Part shown: one piece after another, positions 1 through 10,003 of the stretch
Layout: the number at the start of each line of letters is the position of its first letter
Position numbering within the stretch: the stretch's first letter is position 1
DNA from: Pomphorhynchus laevis
Taxonomy: Eukaryota; Acanthocephala; Palaeacanthocephala; Echinorhynchida; Pomphorhynchidae
Direction: 5' to 3'
Length of the DNA: 64,000 nucleotides
Assembly: GCA_012934845.2 (NCBI GenBank)
Contig: WNNJ02003385.1
Location: 1-64,000 of the forward strand
Notes under the pieces: generated by a model
Database searches by the model: none
Told to the model about the DNA's origin: nothing
The model's input: only the letters and a program-made list of their open reading frames with translations
Translations under genes and position numbers: made by a program

Positions 1-2195
1 AAAGACCATCTAGACGTTAATAGAACGCCAAGATACTTATAATTAGTACAGAACTCTAGTGTCTGAGATTTTATAAAAAGCGAGTCATGCTTGGATAGAC
101 GACCACCACCGCGGAACTTCACTACCTTTGATTTTGAAATGTTGATGTCTAGTTCATTCCGACTACAAAATACAGTCAAGCCATCGAGTGCCTTTTGAGC
201 CGTGCCTAGGTTTCTTGTCAGGATCACAAGATCGTCAGCATATAGCGCCAACTCAACCTCGTTTGCAAAAGACCGTATAACCGATGGTAAATCAATAACG
301 AAGATTGAAAATAATAGAGGACTGATTGGGTCACCCTTCAATACGCCATGATTAACTGTGAAGAAGTCAGAGTATGCTAAATCATCGAATACCTTGACAC
401 GGTTAGGTAATTTAATCTCATATAGTAGGCGAAGAAAGCGCCCGCGAAGATTACAATTATTATGCAGCTTAGAAAGAAGGATATTCCGATTGACTGAGTC
501 AAATGCTCTACGAAAATCAATAAAGATGGCATATAATGAATTTTTATTAGAAATACAGTTGACTACAGAAGAACACACTAGACTGATAACATCACAAGTC
601 GAGCGGCCCTGCCGAAATCCAAATTGTTCTTCAGGCAATAACGAAAAACAGTGCTTAGCTAGTCGAGAAGTTAATACAAACGACAATAATTTATAAACGT
701 GATTTAAAAGGAAAATCCCGCGATAAGAGTCTGGAGATTCCAAAGGACCGGTGCCCTTATATAGGACTTTCACTATCCCCTCTTTCCAAGAGAAAGGCAA
801 ACAGGATCCATAGAGTAGAGAATTGAACATAAAGGTCCAATAGCTGCCAAATATGTGGAATGTAGATCGGAGTTGCTCCACGCAGAGATTATCCGGACCA
901 CTAGCTTTCTTCACATGCATCCGCGCAAGGCATCCTTCAATTTCATCAATGGAAAAGGGTGTATCAATCAAACCAGAGGAACCGTCAAAATCAAAATTAT
1001 TAGCTGGCAATGACAACGGTAGATCATCGAGATGAAGGAAAGAGCGAAAGTGATCAACCCACTTGGAAAGCGGAACTAAAGACATGATTTTATTAGGATG
1101 TTTAGAATGGACTTTCCATGGAAAGCTCTCTGCCAAACTTAATCGATGACACTCTTCTACGTACAAACGATCCCTGTGAAAAGTCTTCAGTATTTTGGTA
1201 TAAACCCGTCGAACGACAATATAAGCCTCCTTTGTAGAATGCTCACTACTACAATCGCGAGACATCCTAAGCAGTGTTTGCTGCATTTCTTGGAGGATAG
1301 GCCACTTGCGATCATTAAAAGGACGACTCGTGAAGCGCCGACTGGAAGACAAACGACAACTCTGAACTATTGCCGCAGTCAAAAGATCAGCACTCTCATA
1401 ATGTTGACCTCTTGACATAAGAGAATAAGCTTTAAGAACCACTTGGATATTTAAAGACACGGGATTCACAATACGAGAGTGACGCAATCTAGTTGGAGAT
1501 TCTAATATCTGAGAATGAAAATTGACTATACAGTTTACCGGCTTATGCTTGCGTATCAAAGACCATTCAGAGGCAAGCATGGTATTCATCTTCGTTACCT
1601 CGCAATTAGAAAAGGCAAAATCTAATAAACTTCTCGACCGATAACACTCATAAGACCATTTCTCAGCGGGGATACAAAGTTTTAAGTTCATAGATGCAAA
1701 GTAACTAATAAGCTGTTGAAGTTTCGGGCTGTGTGGAATCGAATATTTTGCATTAAAATCACCACCAACAAAACCTCTCGAATTAGATGGCAAATTAGAA
1801 CAAAGCTGTGAAATTTCATCAATAATGTCAGCTGCAGAGAAATCTGGATTAAAATAAACCGCAATGATAACCAGATAAGGAGTTACAAGTCAAACGCAAT
1901 TATCTGAGATAGAGTGAGACCAAGATGAAGGCAAACACTTTATTGCTAGTATAACACCACCAAATGGACGACCTCTACCGTGTGAGCGGGCAGGTAGGTC
2001 AAAGGTATAGAACCCTTGTAGAGAAAGGTAATTCAGACTAAAAGTCTCATTCAAAATTACCGCATCAAAACGCTGAATCCACGAGGCCAAACCCAGATGA
2101 AGCAGAGATGATAAACCTTCAACATTAAATAAAAGAATGCTAACCTTCGAGAAATCAAAATTAGTAACTATTGAGGAAGCAGAGAAAGGGAAAGG
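1..2195 (-). CDS. LINE family A ORF2: APE endonuclease + reverse transcriptase (partial, runs off left edge)
   Basis: The minus strand reads as a LINE pol protein. The N-terminal part (about 2140-1640) is an apurinic-type endonuclease: an LLFNVEGL start, an ILNETF block and a GGDFNA box. The RT follows, with a KKASGPDN block, FIDFRRAFDSVN, a GVLKGDPISPLLF block and the catalytic YADD at about 231-242. I read 629 codons from 1889 to the edge without a stop. A single in-frame TGA at 1890-1892 separates them from the endonuclease N-terminus, in the same frame. No clear ATG opens the frame; it begins just after the ORF1 stop, so reinitiation is possible. The C-terminal end is outside the window. 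Class APE-LINE is firm; CR1/L2/Jockey-side placement is inference. Confidence 0.85.
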
Positions 2196-2207
2196 CTTTT
2201 CACATAG

Positions 2208-3257
2208 TCATATAGGCGAAGAATTTTCTATCCCAGACCTAGTTTCCTCAGTACTAGTTGTAGTCTCACCCACTCTCAAAACACGAGTATTTCTTATGCG
2301 ATATATACCAGACGGATCAGCCACGCGTTTCTTTTTAAGTTCAGCGCGCAACGCGTTTTGAATATCACGTTCTGCCGGGGACAAATTTGGTTGAATGTAT
2401 ACTCTCTGAAAAAGAACTGACGATTTCAAACAGTGAGCTGATCGAATGATAGTATCTACCGAATGTCCATTTAGAGAAATTAAGAGCCACGGAGGCACAT
2501 CACTCCGCTTCGCAGGAAGCCGGAAAAACGAGAATTGTTTGTCTGCTGGTAAAACAAAACAAATCTCCCTGAATGAAGCTTTAATAGATTTTTGTTCGTC
2601 CTCAGAAATTGGTAAATTTCTAATAATAACTGTATTTGAGCGTTTCACCTGTAATTCGCAAGCTTTAATGATATTAAGTGGGCTATTATTTTGGACTGAT
2701 GCCGAAGAAGCAGCAATTACTGGCCGTGTAACTTCGCGTCGAACAACATCTGCAAATGAACGTTTTGAAATGTTTTCTATGTGTTGAGAAGAAGATTCTG
2801 GTATCGAAAGCTTAAGAGCTGCAAAATCAGACTCTAAGCTTCTATTCTACCCTTCCTGCTTTTTTAGTTCCTCCATAATATAAGAGATTTTCGAAGCTGC
2901 ACATGTGCCGCACAAGAAGTCTTGCTGAAAGAACTCACGGGATATCCGAACGGGGACCCTGATAACTGTGTAAAGACTACAATTTTCATTCGTACATTTT
3001 ATTTCATGCGTGACAAAATCCGATATTATTGGATTGCAAGAATCAGTTTGAAAGGGGGAAAGCGACTGAAAATTTGTGATGGGTATAGCTTCTACTGATG
3101 ATACTTGCTTTTGGGATGACCGCGAACCGTCATTGTGACACCTTCCCTTCTTTGAAGGCAAACACCCCATACAAGGCCTGCCCCCATTGACACAACTACA
3201 ACTTTTACATAAGGCGTTGTTTCCATTGCATGAACAGCAGCGTTCTGAATTCGTCAT
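2208..3257 (-). CDS. LINE family A ORF1, cysteine-rich N-terminus, one in-frame stop
   Basis: The first ATG in frame is at 3257. The protein opens with a compact Cys-rich region (CCSC, CKSCSC, CMGC, then KKGRC) that would bind zinc. A hydrophilic middle follows, then a segment with VIIRNLP and LLISLNGH that looks like an RRM-type nucleic-acid-binding fold, and a basic tail. A single TAG at 2847-2849 interrupts an otherwise continuous frame of about 350 codons. The stop at 2208-2210 lies directly before the ORF2 frame, so the two frames are close neighbours on one bicistronic transcript. The role as the RNA-binding ORF1 protein of the LINE follows from its position; the RRM call is inference. 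Confidence 0.7.
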
Positions 3258-3411
3258 TTGTGATGGCAAAAGCGCAATGATACACTTGATATACTTGATG
3301 TTATTGTAGTTACGTTAATAAATCTTGATTTGATTGTATGTTGAACGTGCAATTTTAATTGTGTTTAAGATTGTGATTAGTTATCTTGTGTTTGGTAAAA
3401 TCTGTTAGAAC
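3258..3411 (-). other. Probable 5' UTR of LINE family A
   Basis: This AT-rich non-coding stretch lies between the ORF1 start and the minisatellite. It has no open frame of note. The 5' end of the element could lie here or inside the tandem array that follows. Confidence 0.4.
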
Positions 3412-4929
3412 TTTAAGGTTGTCGATATTCTCGATAATATATCTTTAAGTAACAGGCTGTCGTTATCAGGTTGTCATTATTAGGTTGTCGTTATCTTCGT
3501 TATCTTAGGTTGTCGTTCTTAGGTTGTCGTTATTAGGTTGTCGTTATTAGGTTGTCGTTATTAGGTTGTCGTTATTAGGTTGTCGTTATTAGGTTGTCGT
3601 TATTAGATTAGGTTGTCGTTATTAGGTTGTCGTTATTAGGTTGTCGTTATTAGGTTGTCGTTATTAGGTTGTCGTTATTAGGTTGTCGTTATTAGGTTGT
3701 CGTTATTAGGTTGTCGTTATTAGGTTGTCGTTATTAGGTTGTCGTTATTAGGTTGTCGTTATTAGGTTGTCGTTATTAGGTTGTCGTTATTAGGTTGTCG
3801 TTATTAGGTTGTCGTTATTAGGTTGTCGTTATTAGGTTGTCGTTATTAGGTTGTCGTTATTAGGTTGTCGTTATTAGGTTGTCGTTATTAGGTTGTCGTT
3901 ATTAGGTTGTCGTTATTAGGTTGTCGTTATTAGGTTGTCGTTATTAGGTTGTCGTTATTAGGTTGTCGTTATTAGGTTGTCGTTATTAGGTTGTCGTTAT
4001 TAGGTTGTCGTTATTAGGTTGTCGTTATTAGGTTGTCGTTATTAGGTTGTCGTTATTAGGTTGTCGTTATTAGGTTGTCGTTATTAGGTTGTCGTTATTA
4101 GGTTGTCGTTATTAGGTTGTCGTTATTAGGTTGTCGTTATTAGGTTGTCGTTATTAGGTTGTCGTTATTAGGTTGTCGTTATTAGGTTGTCGTTATTAGG
4201 TTGTCGTTATTAGGTTGTCGTTATTAGGTTGTCGTTATTAGGTTGTCGTTATTAGGTTGTCGTTATTAGGTTGTCGTTATTAGGTTGTCGTTATTAGGTT
4301 GTCGTTATTAGGTTGTCGTTATTAGGTTGTCGTTATTAGGTTGTCGTTATTAGGTTGTCGTTATTAGGTTGTCGTTATTAGGTTGTCGTTATTAGGTTGT
4401 CGTTATTAGGTTGTCGTTATTAGGTTGTCGTTATTAGGTTGTCGTTATTAGGTTGTCGTTATTAGGTTGTCGTTATTAGGTTGTCGTTATTAGGTTGTCG
4501 TTATTAGGTTGTCGTTATTAGGTTGTCGTTCTTAGGTTGTCGTTATTAGGTTGTCGTTATTAGGTTGTCGTTATTAGGTTGTCGTTATTAGGTTGTCGTT
4601 ATTAGGTTGTCGTTATTAGGTTGTCGTTATTAGGTTGTCGTTATTAGGTTGTCGTTATTAGGTTGTCGTTATTAGGTTGTCGTTATTAGGTTGTCGTTAT
4701 TAGGTTGTCGTTATTAGGTTGTCGTTATTAGGTTGTCGTTATTAGGTTGTCGTTATTAGGTTGTCGTTATTAGGTTGTCGTTATTAGGTTGTCGTTATTA
4801 GGTTGTCGTTATTAGGTTGTCGTTATTAGGTTGTCGTTATTAGGTTGTCGTTATTAGGTTGTCGTTATTAGGTTGTCGTTATTAGGTTGTCGTTATTAGG
4901 TTGTCGTTATTAGGTTGTCGTTATTAGGT
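3412..4929. repeat. 14-bp minisatellite array, unit TTAGGTTGTCGTTA, about 100 copies
   Basis: The unit TTAGGTTGTCGTTA repeats head to tail with almost no variation from about 3500 to 4929. Degenerate units (for example with TCATTATT, or with an extra TTAGA) lie at the 3412-3610 side, so that edge is older or less homogenised. The same variant, with CTTAGG for ATTAGG, appears near 3520 and again near 4529, which suggests blockwise expansion or exchange. The unit contains TTAGG, the usual insect telomere motif, but it is not a telomere array. It touches the 5' side of LINE family A. Confidence 0.95.
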
Positions 4930-5042
4930 TAATAATTTATTATAATAATTTTTTAAATATTATTCACAAGAACTATTCGGGTTACCCGCAAATGGGCCCA
5001 GTATATTTACAATAGTCAGAGACTAATGTGAGGTTGAATATA

Positions 5043-5249
5043 CTACAAATATTTGGTGAAATTCTGCCTGGTACACCGGATGCAGGCGGATGCGGCTCGA
5101 GCTATACCATAGCTGATTCGTCTCTTTATGTATACTAGTGTGGATGCATAATCGCATTTCTTGTTTTCCACTCGTTTTGAATACAGGAGCTTGATGAATT
5201 GTATAGTCGAATTACCAATAACGCCCGACGAAGAAAAAATCATAGTCAC
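5043..5249 (-). pseudogene. C-terminal fragment of an RLE-type LINE (family E)
   Basis: The minus-strand peptide has FSSSGVIG, then a spaced KRR.SYG block ending in ACIRC. It lines up with the C-terminal block of the longer family E copies here (FSPFVIS...LRSQFVFSMAKAASLRIRA at 9.5-9.8 kb; IPLAFSTSGG at 58.1 kb). Only this C-terminal end is present. The link rests on reading by eye. Confidence 0.45.
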
Positions 5250-5470
5250 AAATCGTCCGTATTCTATAATGGATATTCGTTCCTAGTATGTGGATAGTTT
5301 TCGAGATTCGATTTCGATAAAACTAAGAATGTACAGAAAATACGTTGACGTACAAGAACCTCCGATCAAATCTATCAGTTTCCAATCTGCTAGACGTTAG
5401 ACCAATTACACTATCTTGGTGAACCTTGTCCGAAGCTAGTCTAACACTATGTTTTGCAATAGCATTTGTG

Positions 5471-6262
5471 AGATATGTTAAGTCTCTTCCGAATGAAGAC
5501 AATAATAAATTCCATTACAATAACTGTCTATTATACAACTTAGCCTATCATAGTCGTTAATTAATTTTTGATTTATTGAACATATGATATCTTTAGAAAA
5601 ACTTATATTTACATAAAGATCTTTTAGCTTATTATCACTTAAAAGTTGTTTTAATATTTCTAATTGTTCATTTATATACATATCATTTTTATCGCCATGA
5701 CTTCTTGGCTTGCGTTTAACCGGATTATTATAATATAGTTGTTTATTATTATTATACTACTTCTACCAATTCTTTACCACTCATTCAATCCTAATGGATA
5801 CATGGAATTAAGCGTTTTAATTCAAAAATCTTATTTTTCTAATAGTTTTTGATTTAATATTGAAATGTTTTCTTCGATAATATGTTCTAAAATAAATAAT
5901 TTACAGTTTTTAATATCATGTCCTATTAATCTCATATGTTTATGAAATATAGTTTGATTATTATGCTGTATATTATATATGTGTTGCCTAAACCTAGTTT
6001 TTAACATTTGATATGTTTTCCTATATATTGCAATCCACATGTGCATTGTATTAGATACACTACACCTGCGGTATTGCAGTTACAATTATTATTAATATTT
6101 AATGAAAAACATTTGTTTGTCGTATTACTTACGATACAATTATTATTATTTATAACATCACAAACTATACAATTTTTTCTGTTACATTTAAAAGATCTAA
6201 AATTGAAATCATTAGTACTTACGTATTTTTCCAATATTGTTGAGTACATGTAACTTTTAAGT
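5471..6262 (-). mobile_element. Penelope-like element fragment, N-terminal Zn-finger + GIY-YIG part
   Basis: On the minus strand the 5' part encodes a Cys cluster (CNRKNCIVC), then VVYLIQCTCGLQYIGK, the GIY-YIG core, followed by the Arg/His helix (LKTRFRQHI) and an FILEH block. Downstream (5478-5681) it reads into the linker that precedes the RT (MYINEQLEILKQLL). It is nearly identical to the N-terminal parts of the PLE copies at 6.7-9.5 kb and 36.5-39.5 kb. The rest of the RT is missing, and small frame changes split it. It supplies the most complete N-terminus of this PLE in the window. Confidence 0.8.
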
Positions 6263-6339
6263 CATAATTTTTAACGTTGCTTTTTCGGTGTCGTCACCTA
6301 GTTTAGTTGACTCAGACTAAACTTACAACGGGCCATCCA

Positions 6340-6465
6340 GCAGCATCTGACAGGGGCTGCCCTGCTTAAGGCGGTTGCAGGCTGGAACAAGATCTATAAA
6401 GATCTACCACCTTCACTCCACGCGCTACGCGACCTAGCTATTGGCCATTACCTGGTCTCTTAAAC
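6340..6465 (+). pseudogene. LINE C-terminal scrap
   Basis: The frame around 6370-6462 reads AVAGWNKIYKDLPPSLHALRD and ends HYLVS-stop. This matches the A.AWN.LP......F...L..YL ending found at the end of many CR1/L2/Jockey RT proteins. It is too short to assign to a family. Confidence 0.4.
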
Positions 6466-6914
6466 GTGATCATGTGAAGCAGTTTACATTTTAAAGTGTA
6501 AACACCTTGGGATGCAAACTTCTCCCTTTTTTAAGAATTAATAATTCATGCTTGTTTGAAAATAAGAAAAAATAATAGTAAAGTCGTAACCAATAATACA
6601 TAGTTTCAGTATTTCTGACAGAGGTCATATTACCGGGAAAACAAAGTCCACAGGTCAATAATAACGTGTCAGTAGAACAAATTAAATCAGCTAACTGAGT
6701 CTACGTATTGTTAATATAATTATAAAATAAACAAAACATAATAATGCTAAATCAAAATTTAATAATTAAATAATAAAATTAATAATTGTTTTTAGATTTT
6801 CTATAATTTTAATCAAGTTAAAAAATAAAAATAAAAATAAAAATAAAAAATAAAAAATAAAATTTAAAATAAACGTCATTTTTATGAATTGACTAATAAA
6901 TAACAGACGTTGTA

Positions 6915-7015
6915 TCAGAATAAGAATTAGAGGTCATCAGGAGGAACTGCTATGCTATCAGGTTTCAGCCCCTAACTCCTCTACCCAACATAGCAGCGGG
7001 GCCAAATACATGCTA
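6915..7015 (-). ncRNA. Conserved structured segment in PLE 3' region with hammerhead-like core boxes (copy 1)
   Basis: On the element's sense strand this segment holds GGCTGAAACC followed by CCTGATGACC, the two sequence boxes of a hammerhead core (GAAA and CUGAUGA). GAGTTAGGGG before the first box pairs over 10 positions with CCTCTAATTC after the second (two or three G-U pairs). CTGCTATG pairs with CATAGCAG across the first box. The order and the extra CT before GAAA do not fit a plain type I hammerhead, so ribozyme activity is inference. Hammerhead motifs in PLE repeats are known from the literature. Confidence 0.45.
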
Positions 7016-7272
7016 ATGATGTATTTCCTCTGAAATAACTATCTAGTATCTTATTCTAATACAAAGTATATTATTTATTATCCATCCATAAAAATTTGCC
7101 ACTTAAGAGTTTAAATTTATTCTTTATATTATTGTGTTGATTTATATATTTTACTATTTTCTGCTTGATGTTATTTTTATAGTAACCTAGTTTAAAATAT
7201 GTATCTATTAAATTATTTAAATGATTTTTAAGAAAGCCAATATCATTACATATTGTTGCAATTCTTAAAATT

Positions 7273-9476
7273 TCAATTATTTAATGTATTATATTTTATA
7301 TTATATGGTATGCATGAATGCTCATGCAAAAATATGTTTCTTGTAAATTTAAATATGTCATCTTTACGATATAAATTAATAGTAGTTTTAGTTAATGTTA
7401 ATTTAATGTTCATATCTAGATATACACCTTCTTTATCATTAATATTGGTTTTGTTAAGAATAAGGCTTTCTGGATAAATGTGCTCACTAATTGAATAAAA
7501 ATTATTAGAATTAAATACACATATATCATCAATGTATCGAAACATATATTTCATATATTTATATTGTTTAGATTTAGTTTTTACACAGTTATGAACAAAT
7601 TCATATTCTATAAAGCTTAAAAACAAGTCAGCTATAATTGGACTACTATTACCACACATTGGAACACCTTTTACTTGTCTAAATATAGATGTCCTTACTT
7701 TTAAATAATTTTGATTTATCAAAATATTTAAGGATTCTATTAATTCAATTTTATCCATATATTTATATTTATTTGATGGTTTAATTTTTGTTAGATAGGC
7801 GTTATAATTATTATAACATATATATGTATATCTTTTTCCGAATATAAGATTAATTAATTTTACTAACGCTTCTTTAATATCTACTAAATCTAGATTTGTA
7901 TAAAGCGTACTAAAATCGTATGTATTTATATTTTGAAAATTTATTCCTTTTGTCTGTTCTAAAAATTCTTTTGTAGAATTAATACTGAAATAGTGTTTTA
8001 TACCAGTATTAATTTCGATTATCTTGCAATATTTTTTAAAATGTGCTTTAATTACTTTAAGTATTTTATTCATATAAACAGAAAGTGGTTTTAATGTACA
8101 TTTAAACGCACTACATATGAACCTAGGTTTTATTGGATTTTTATGTAATTTTGGATTCCAATATAATATAGGTATAGTTTTATTATCTAATTCAACCTTT
8201 ATACCCTTTTTATCCATTATAGAACAGTGACTTGTAATAATTGTTTCTAAACTCAACTCACTACATTCATATGCTGGATTTACATTTAAATCATTAGAAT
8301 TAACCTCTTTCATTAGTATATCATAATAAAGCTTTTTGCATATGAAGACAAAGTTATTACTAGCTTTATCAATAGTTGTTATTATATAGTTATCCTTTAA
8401 TTTAGTAAGTTCTTTATACATATCTTTATTAATTTTATCTTTCCTTTTATAATTGTTTGTTATTTTCATTTTATTTTTAATTTTATCAAATATATAATCT
8501 TTCCAAATTTTTATCTTAGATATATTCGAGCTTTCACTACAAATCAGCTTACTAAAGTAATCATTTAAGTTATTATATAACGAACTGTAAATTTTATTTT
8601 TGTCGTTGTTGTTATTTAATCTATATTTATACCCTTTCGATAGCAGCTTTCTTAATTCACAATTTTCAATTAATTCTAGATTATGGGTACATATATGTTC
8701 ATTTATTTTATCAAAACTAAGACTTTTACAATTGCATTCTGTTTCCATTATGTTTCTAATATTATCGTTACATATTGATTTTAATTCTTTATTATAATTA
8801 CAAATTTTTCGTCCTAATGGTGGTAGGAGTTTATACCTTATTTTAGGAATATATTTACTTAAATCTGACCCTATTATTTCTTTACTTTTAGAATTATTTA
8901 AAAGTCCGGCTATATTTATGTTATCTATACATTTATTAATGAAGTTTATGGTTAATGTATATTTTCTATTGTTATTATTTACATTTATTGTACGATTATA
9001 GTATTTTGTATTACAATAACTGTCTATTATACAACTTAGCCTATCATAGTCGTTAATTAATTTTTGATTTATTGAACATATGATATCTTTAGAAAAACTT
9101 CTTATATTTACATAAAGATCTTTTAGCTTATTATCACTTAAAAATTGTTTTAATATTTCTAATTGTTCATTTATATACATATCTTTTTTAATATTTTTAA
9201 CTCTATTTTTCCTATTCCTTTTATCACCATGACTTCTTGGTTTGCGTTTAACCGGATTATTATAATATAGTTGTTTATTATGTATTATACTACTTCTACC
9301 AATTCCTTGTACCACGTCATTCAATCCTAATGGGTACATGGAATTAAGCGTTTTAATCCAAAAATCTTCTTTTTCTAATAGTTTTTGATTTAATATAGAA
9401 ATGTTTTCTTCGATAATATGTTCTAAAATAAATAATTTACAGTTTTTAATATCATGTCCTATTAATCTCATATGTT
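7273..9476 (-). CDS. PLE polyprotein: GIY-YIG C-half, basic linker, reverse transcriptase
   Basis: The frame is open for about 735 codons of element sequence. Order from the N-terminus: the end of the GIY-YIG domain (IGHD, FILEHI, then FWIKTLNSMYPLGLN, the PLE endonuclease tail); a basic linker (KRKPRSHGDKRNRKNR); a long AT-rich helical region; and the RT with YWNPKLHKNPIKPRFI, YDFSTLYTNL, a MCGNSSPIIADLF block and catalytic YIDD (about 7528-7539). The thumb-side block is IFLHEHSCIPYNIKY. It would nick DNA and copy its own RNA. The true start is missing; the N-terminus is supplied by the fragment at 5.5-6.3 kb. The frame stops after TLNN, while the copy at 50.3 kb continues from the same point into about 40 more codons, so this stop is probably secondary. 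Confidence 0.85.
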
Positions 9477-9479
9477 TAA

Positions 9480-9896
9480 TGTCGTGGTCGTAGCGTGGTA
9501 TTCCATGCAAATAATACGATAAGCCCGAATGCGCAGGCTTGCAGCTTTTGCCATACTAAATACAAATTGTGAGCGAAGCAAACGAATGCATTCGCTGTAA
9601 GGGATATCTCGCTTCCTGGCTTGAATTATTGCAGTTCTTTTGATAATAGTATGTGCGTAAGTGCTTAATCCGCATATTGAGATCACGAAGGGACTAAAGG
9701 TTGCTCGTTCAATCAAGGCTATTCGCTTCCCGTATTTTTGCGCTTTCCTAGATTCATGATATCGATAAGAATCAAAGTCAGAATTTCTTGAGTAGGATGG
9801 TGTCAAATGACTAAATGTACAAATGTTCACATGACTAAATGTACAAATGTTCACAAGGGACCGCTTCTACTATTTCCGAAAAGACAATGACATGGC
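9480..9896 (-). pseudogene. RLE-type LINE (family E) C-terminal part, left of the LTR insertion
   Basis: The minus strand reads PSYSRNSDFDSYRYHE, then KAQKYGKRIALIERATFSP, FVIS, and ends KAASLRIRAYR. This is the C-terminal stretch that follows the restriction-like endonuclease in family E. A 24-bp unit (ATGACTAAATGTACAAATGT plus TCAC) is duplicated in tandem at about 9806-9854, giving a doubled VNICTFSH. It continues, across the LTR element, with 13740-14725. A PLE abuts its 3' side. Confidence 0.6.
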
Positions 9897-10003
9897 GAAG
9901 AGATCGAACACTAGAGGTTTTATTCGAATTAATCTACAATATGTAAATATTATAATATGTAAATAGTTTAACAAATAGTTCAACTAAAGGAATGATTATG
10001 ACA
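9897..10003 (-). repeat. 3' LTR of the Ty3/gypsy fossil
   Basis: A 107-bp direct repeat, identical to 13633-13739. On the element strand it starts TGTCATAATC and ends GATCTCTTC. Confidence 0.9.

Larger units (their letters stand above)
6683..9477 (-). mobile_element. Penelope-like element copy 1 (N-terminal GIY-YIG, Naiad-type), 5'-truncated
   Basis: This copy runs from about 9477 (5', truncated inside the endonuclease) to about 6683 (3'). The 3' end GACTCAGTTAGCTGATTT is shared with the copies ending near 36497 and 50965, which fixes the boundary. Between the coding part and the 3' end lies a conserved segment that can fold (6915-7015), described separately. The upstream edge abuts the C-terminus of an E-type LINE. 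Family assignment: the PLE RT is known to be closest to telomerase RT. A GIY-YIG domain upstream of the RT is the permuted order described for Naiad/Chlamys-type PLEs; canonical Penelope has it downstream. Confidence 0.85.

Noticed and set aside
3412-4929. Telomere array, because of TTAGG
   Set aside because: The unit is 14 bp with a fixed TTGTCGTTA remainder and it lies inside ordinary sequence.
3412-4929. CRISPR array
   Set aside because: There are no spacers, since units run head to tail without unique sequence, and the DNA is eukaryotic.
7273-7290. In-frame TGA near the end of PLE copy 1 as a possible selenocysteine codon (recoding has been reported in some PLEs)
   Set aside because: Copy 2 has TAA at the matching place and copy 3 lacks the extra 15-16 bases altogether, so a secondary insertion explains it better. 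No SECIS-like structure was evident.
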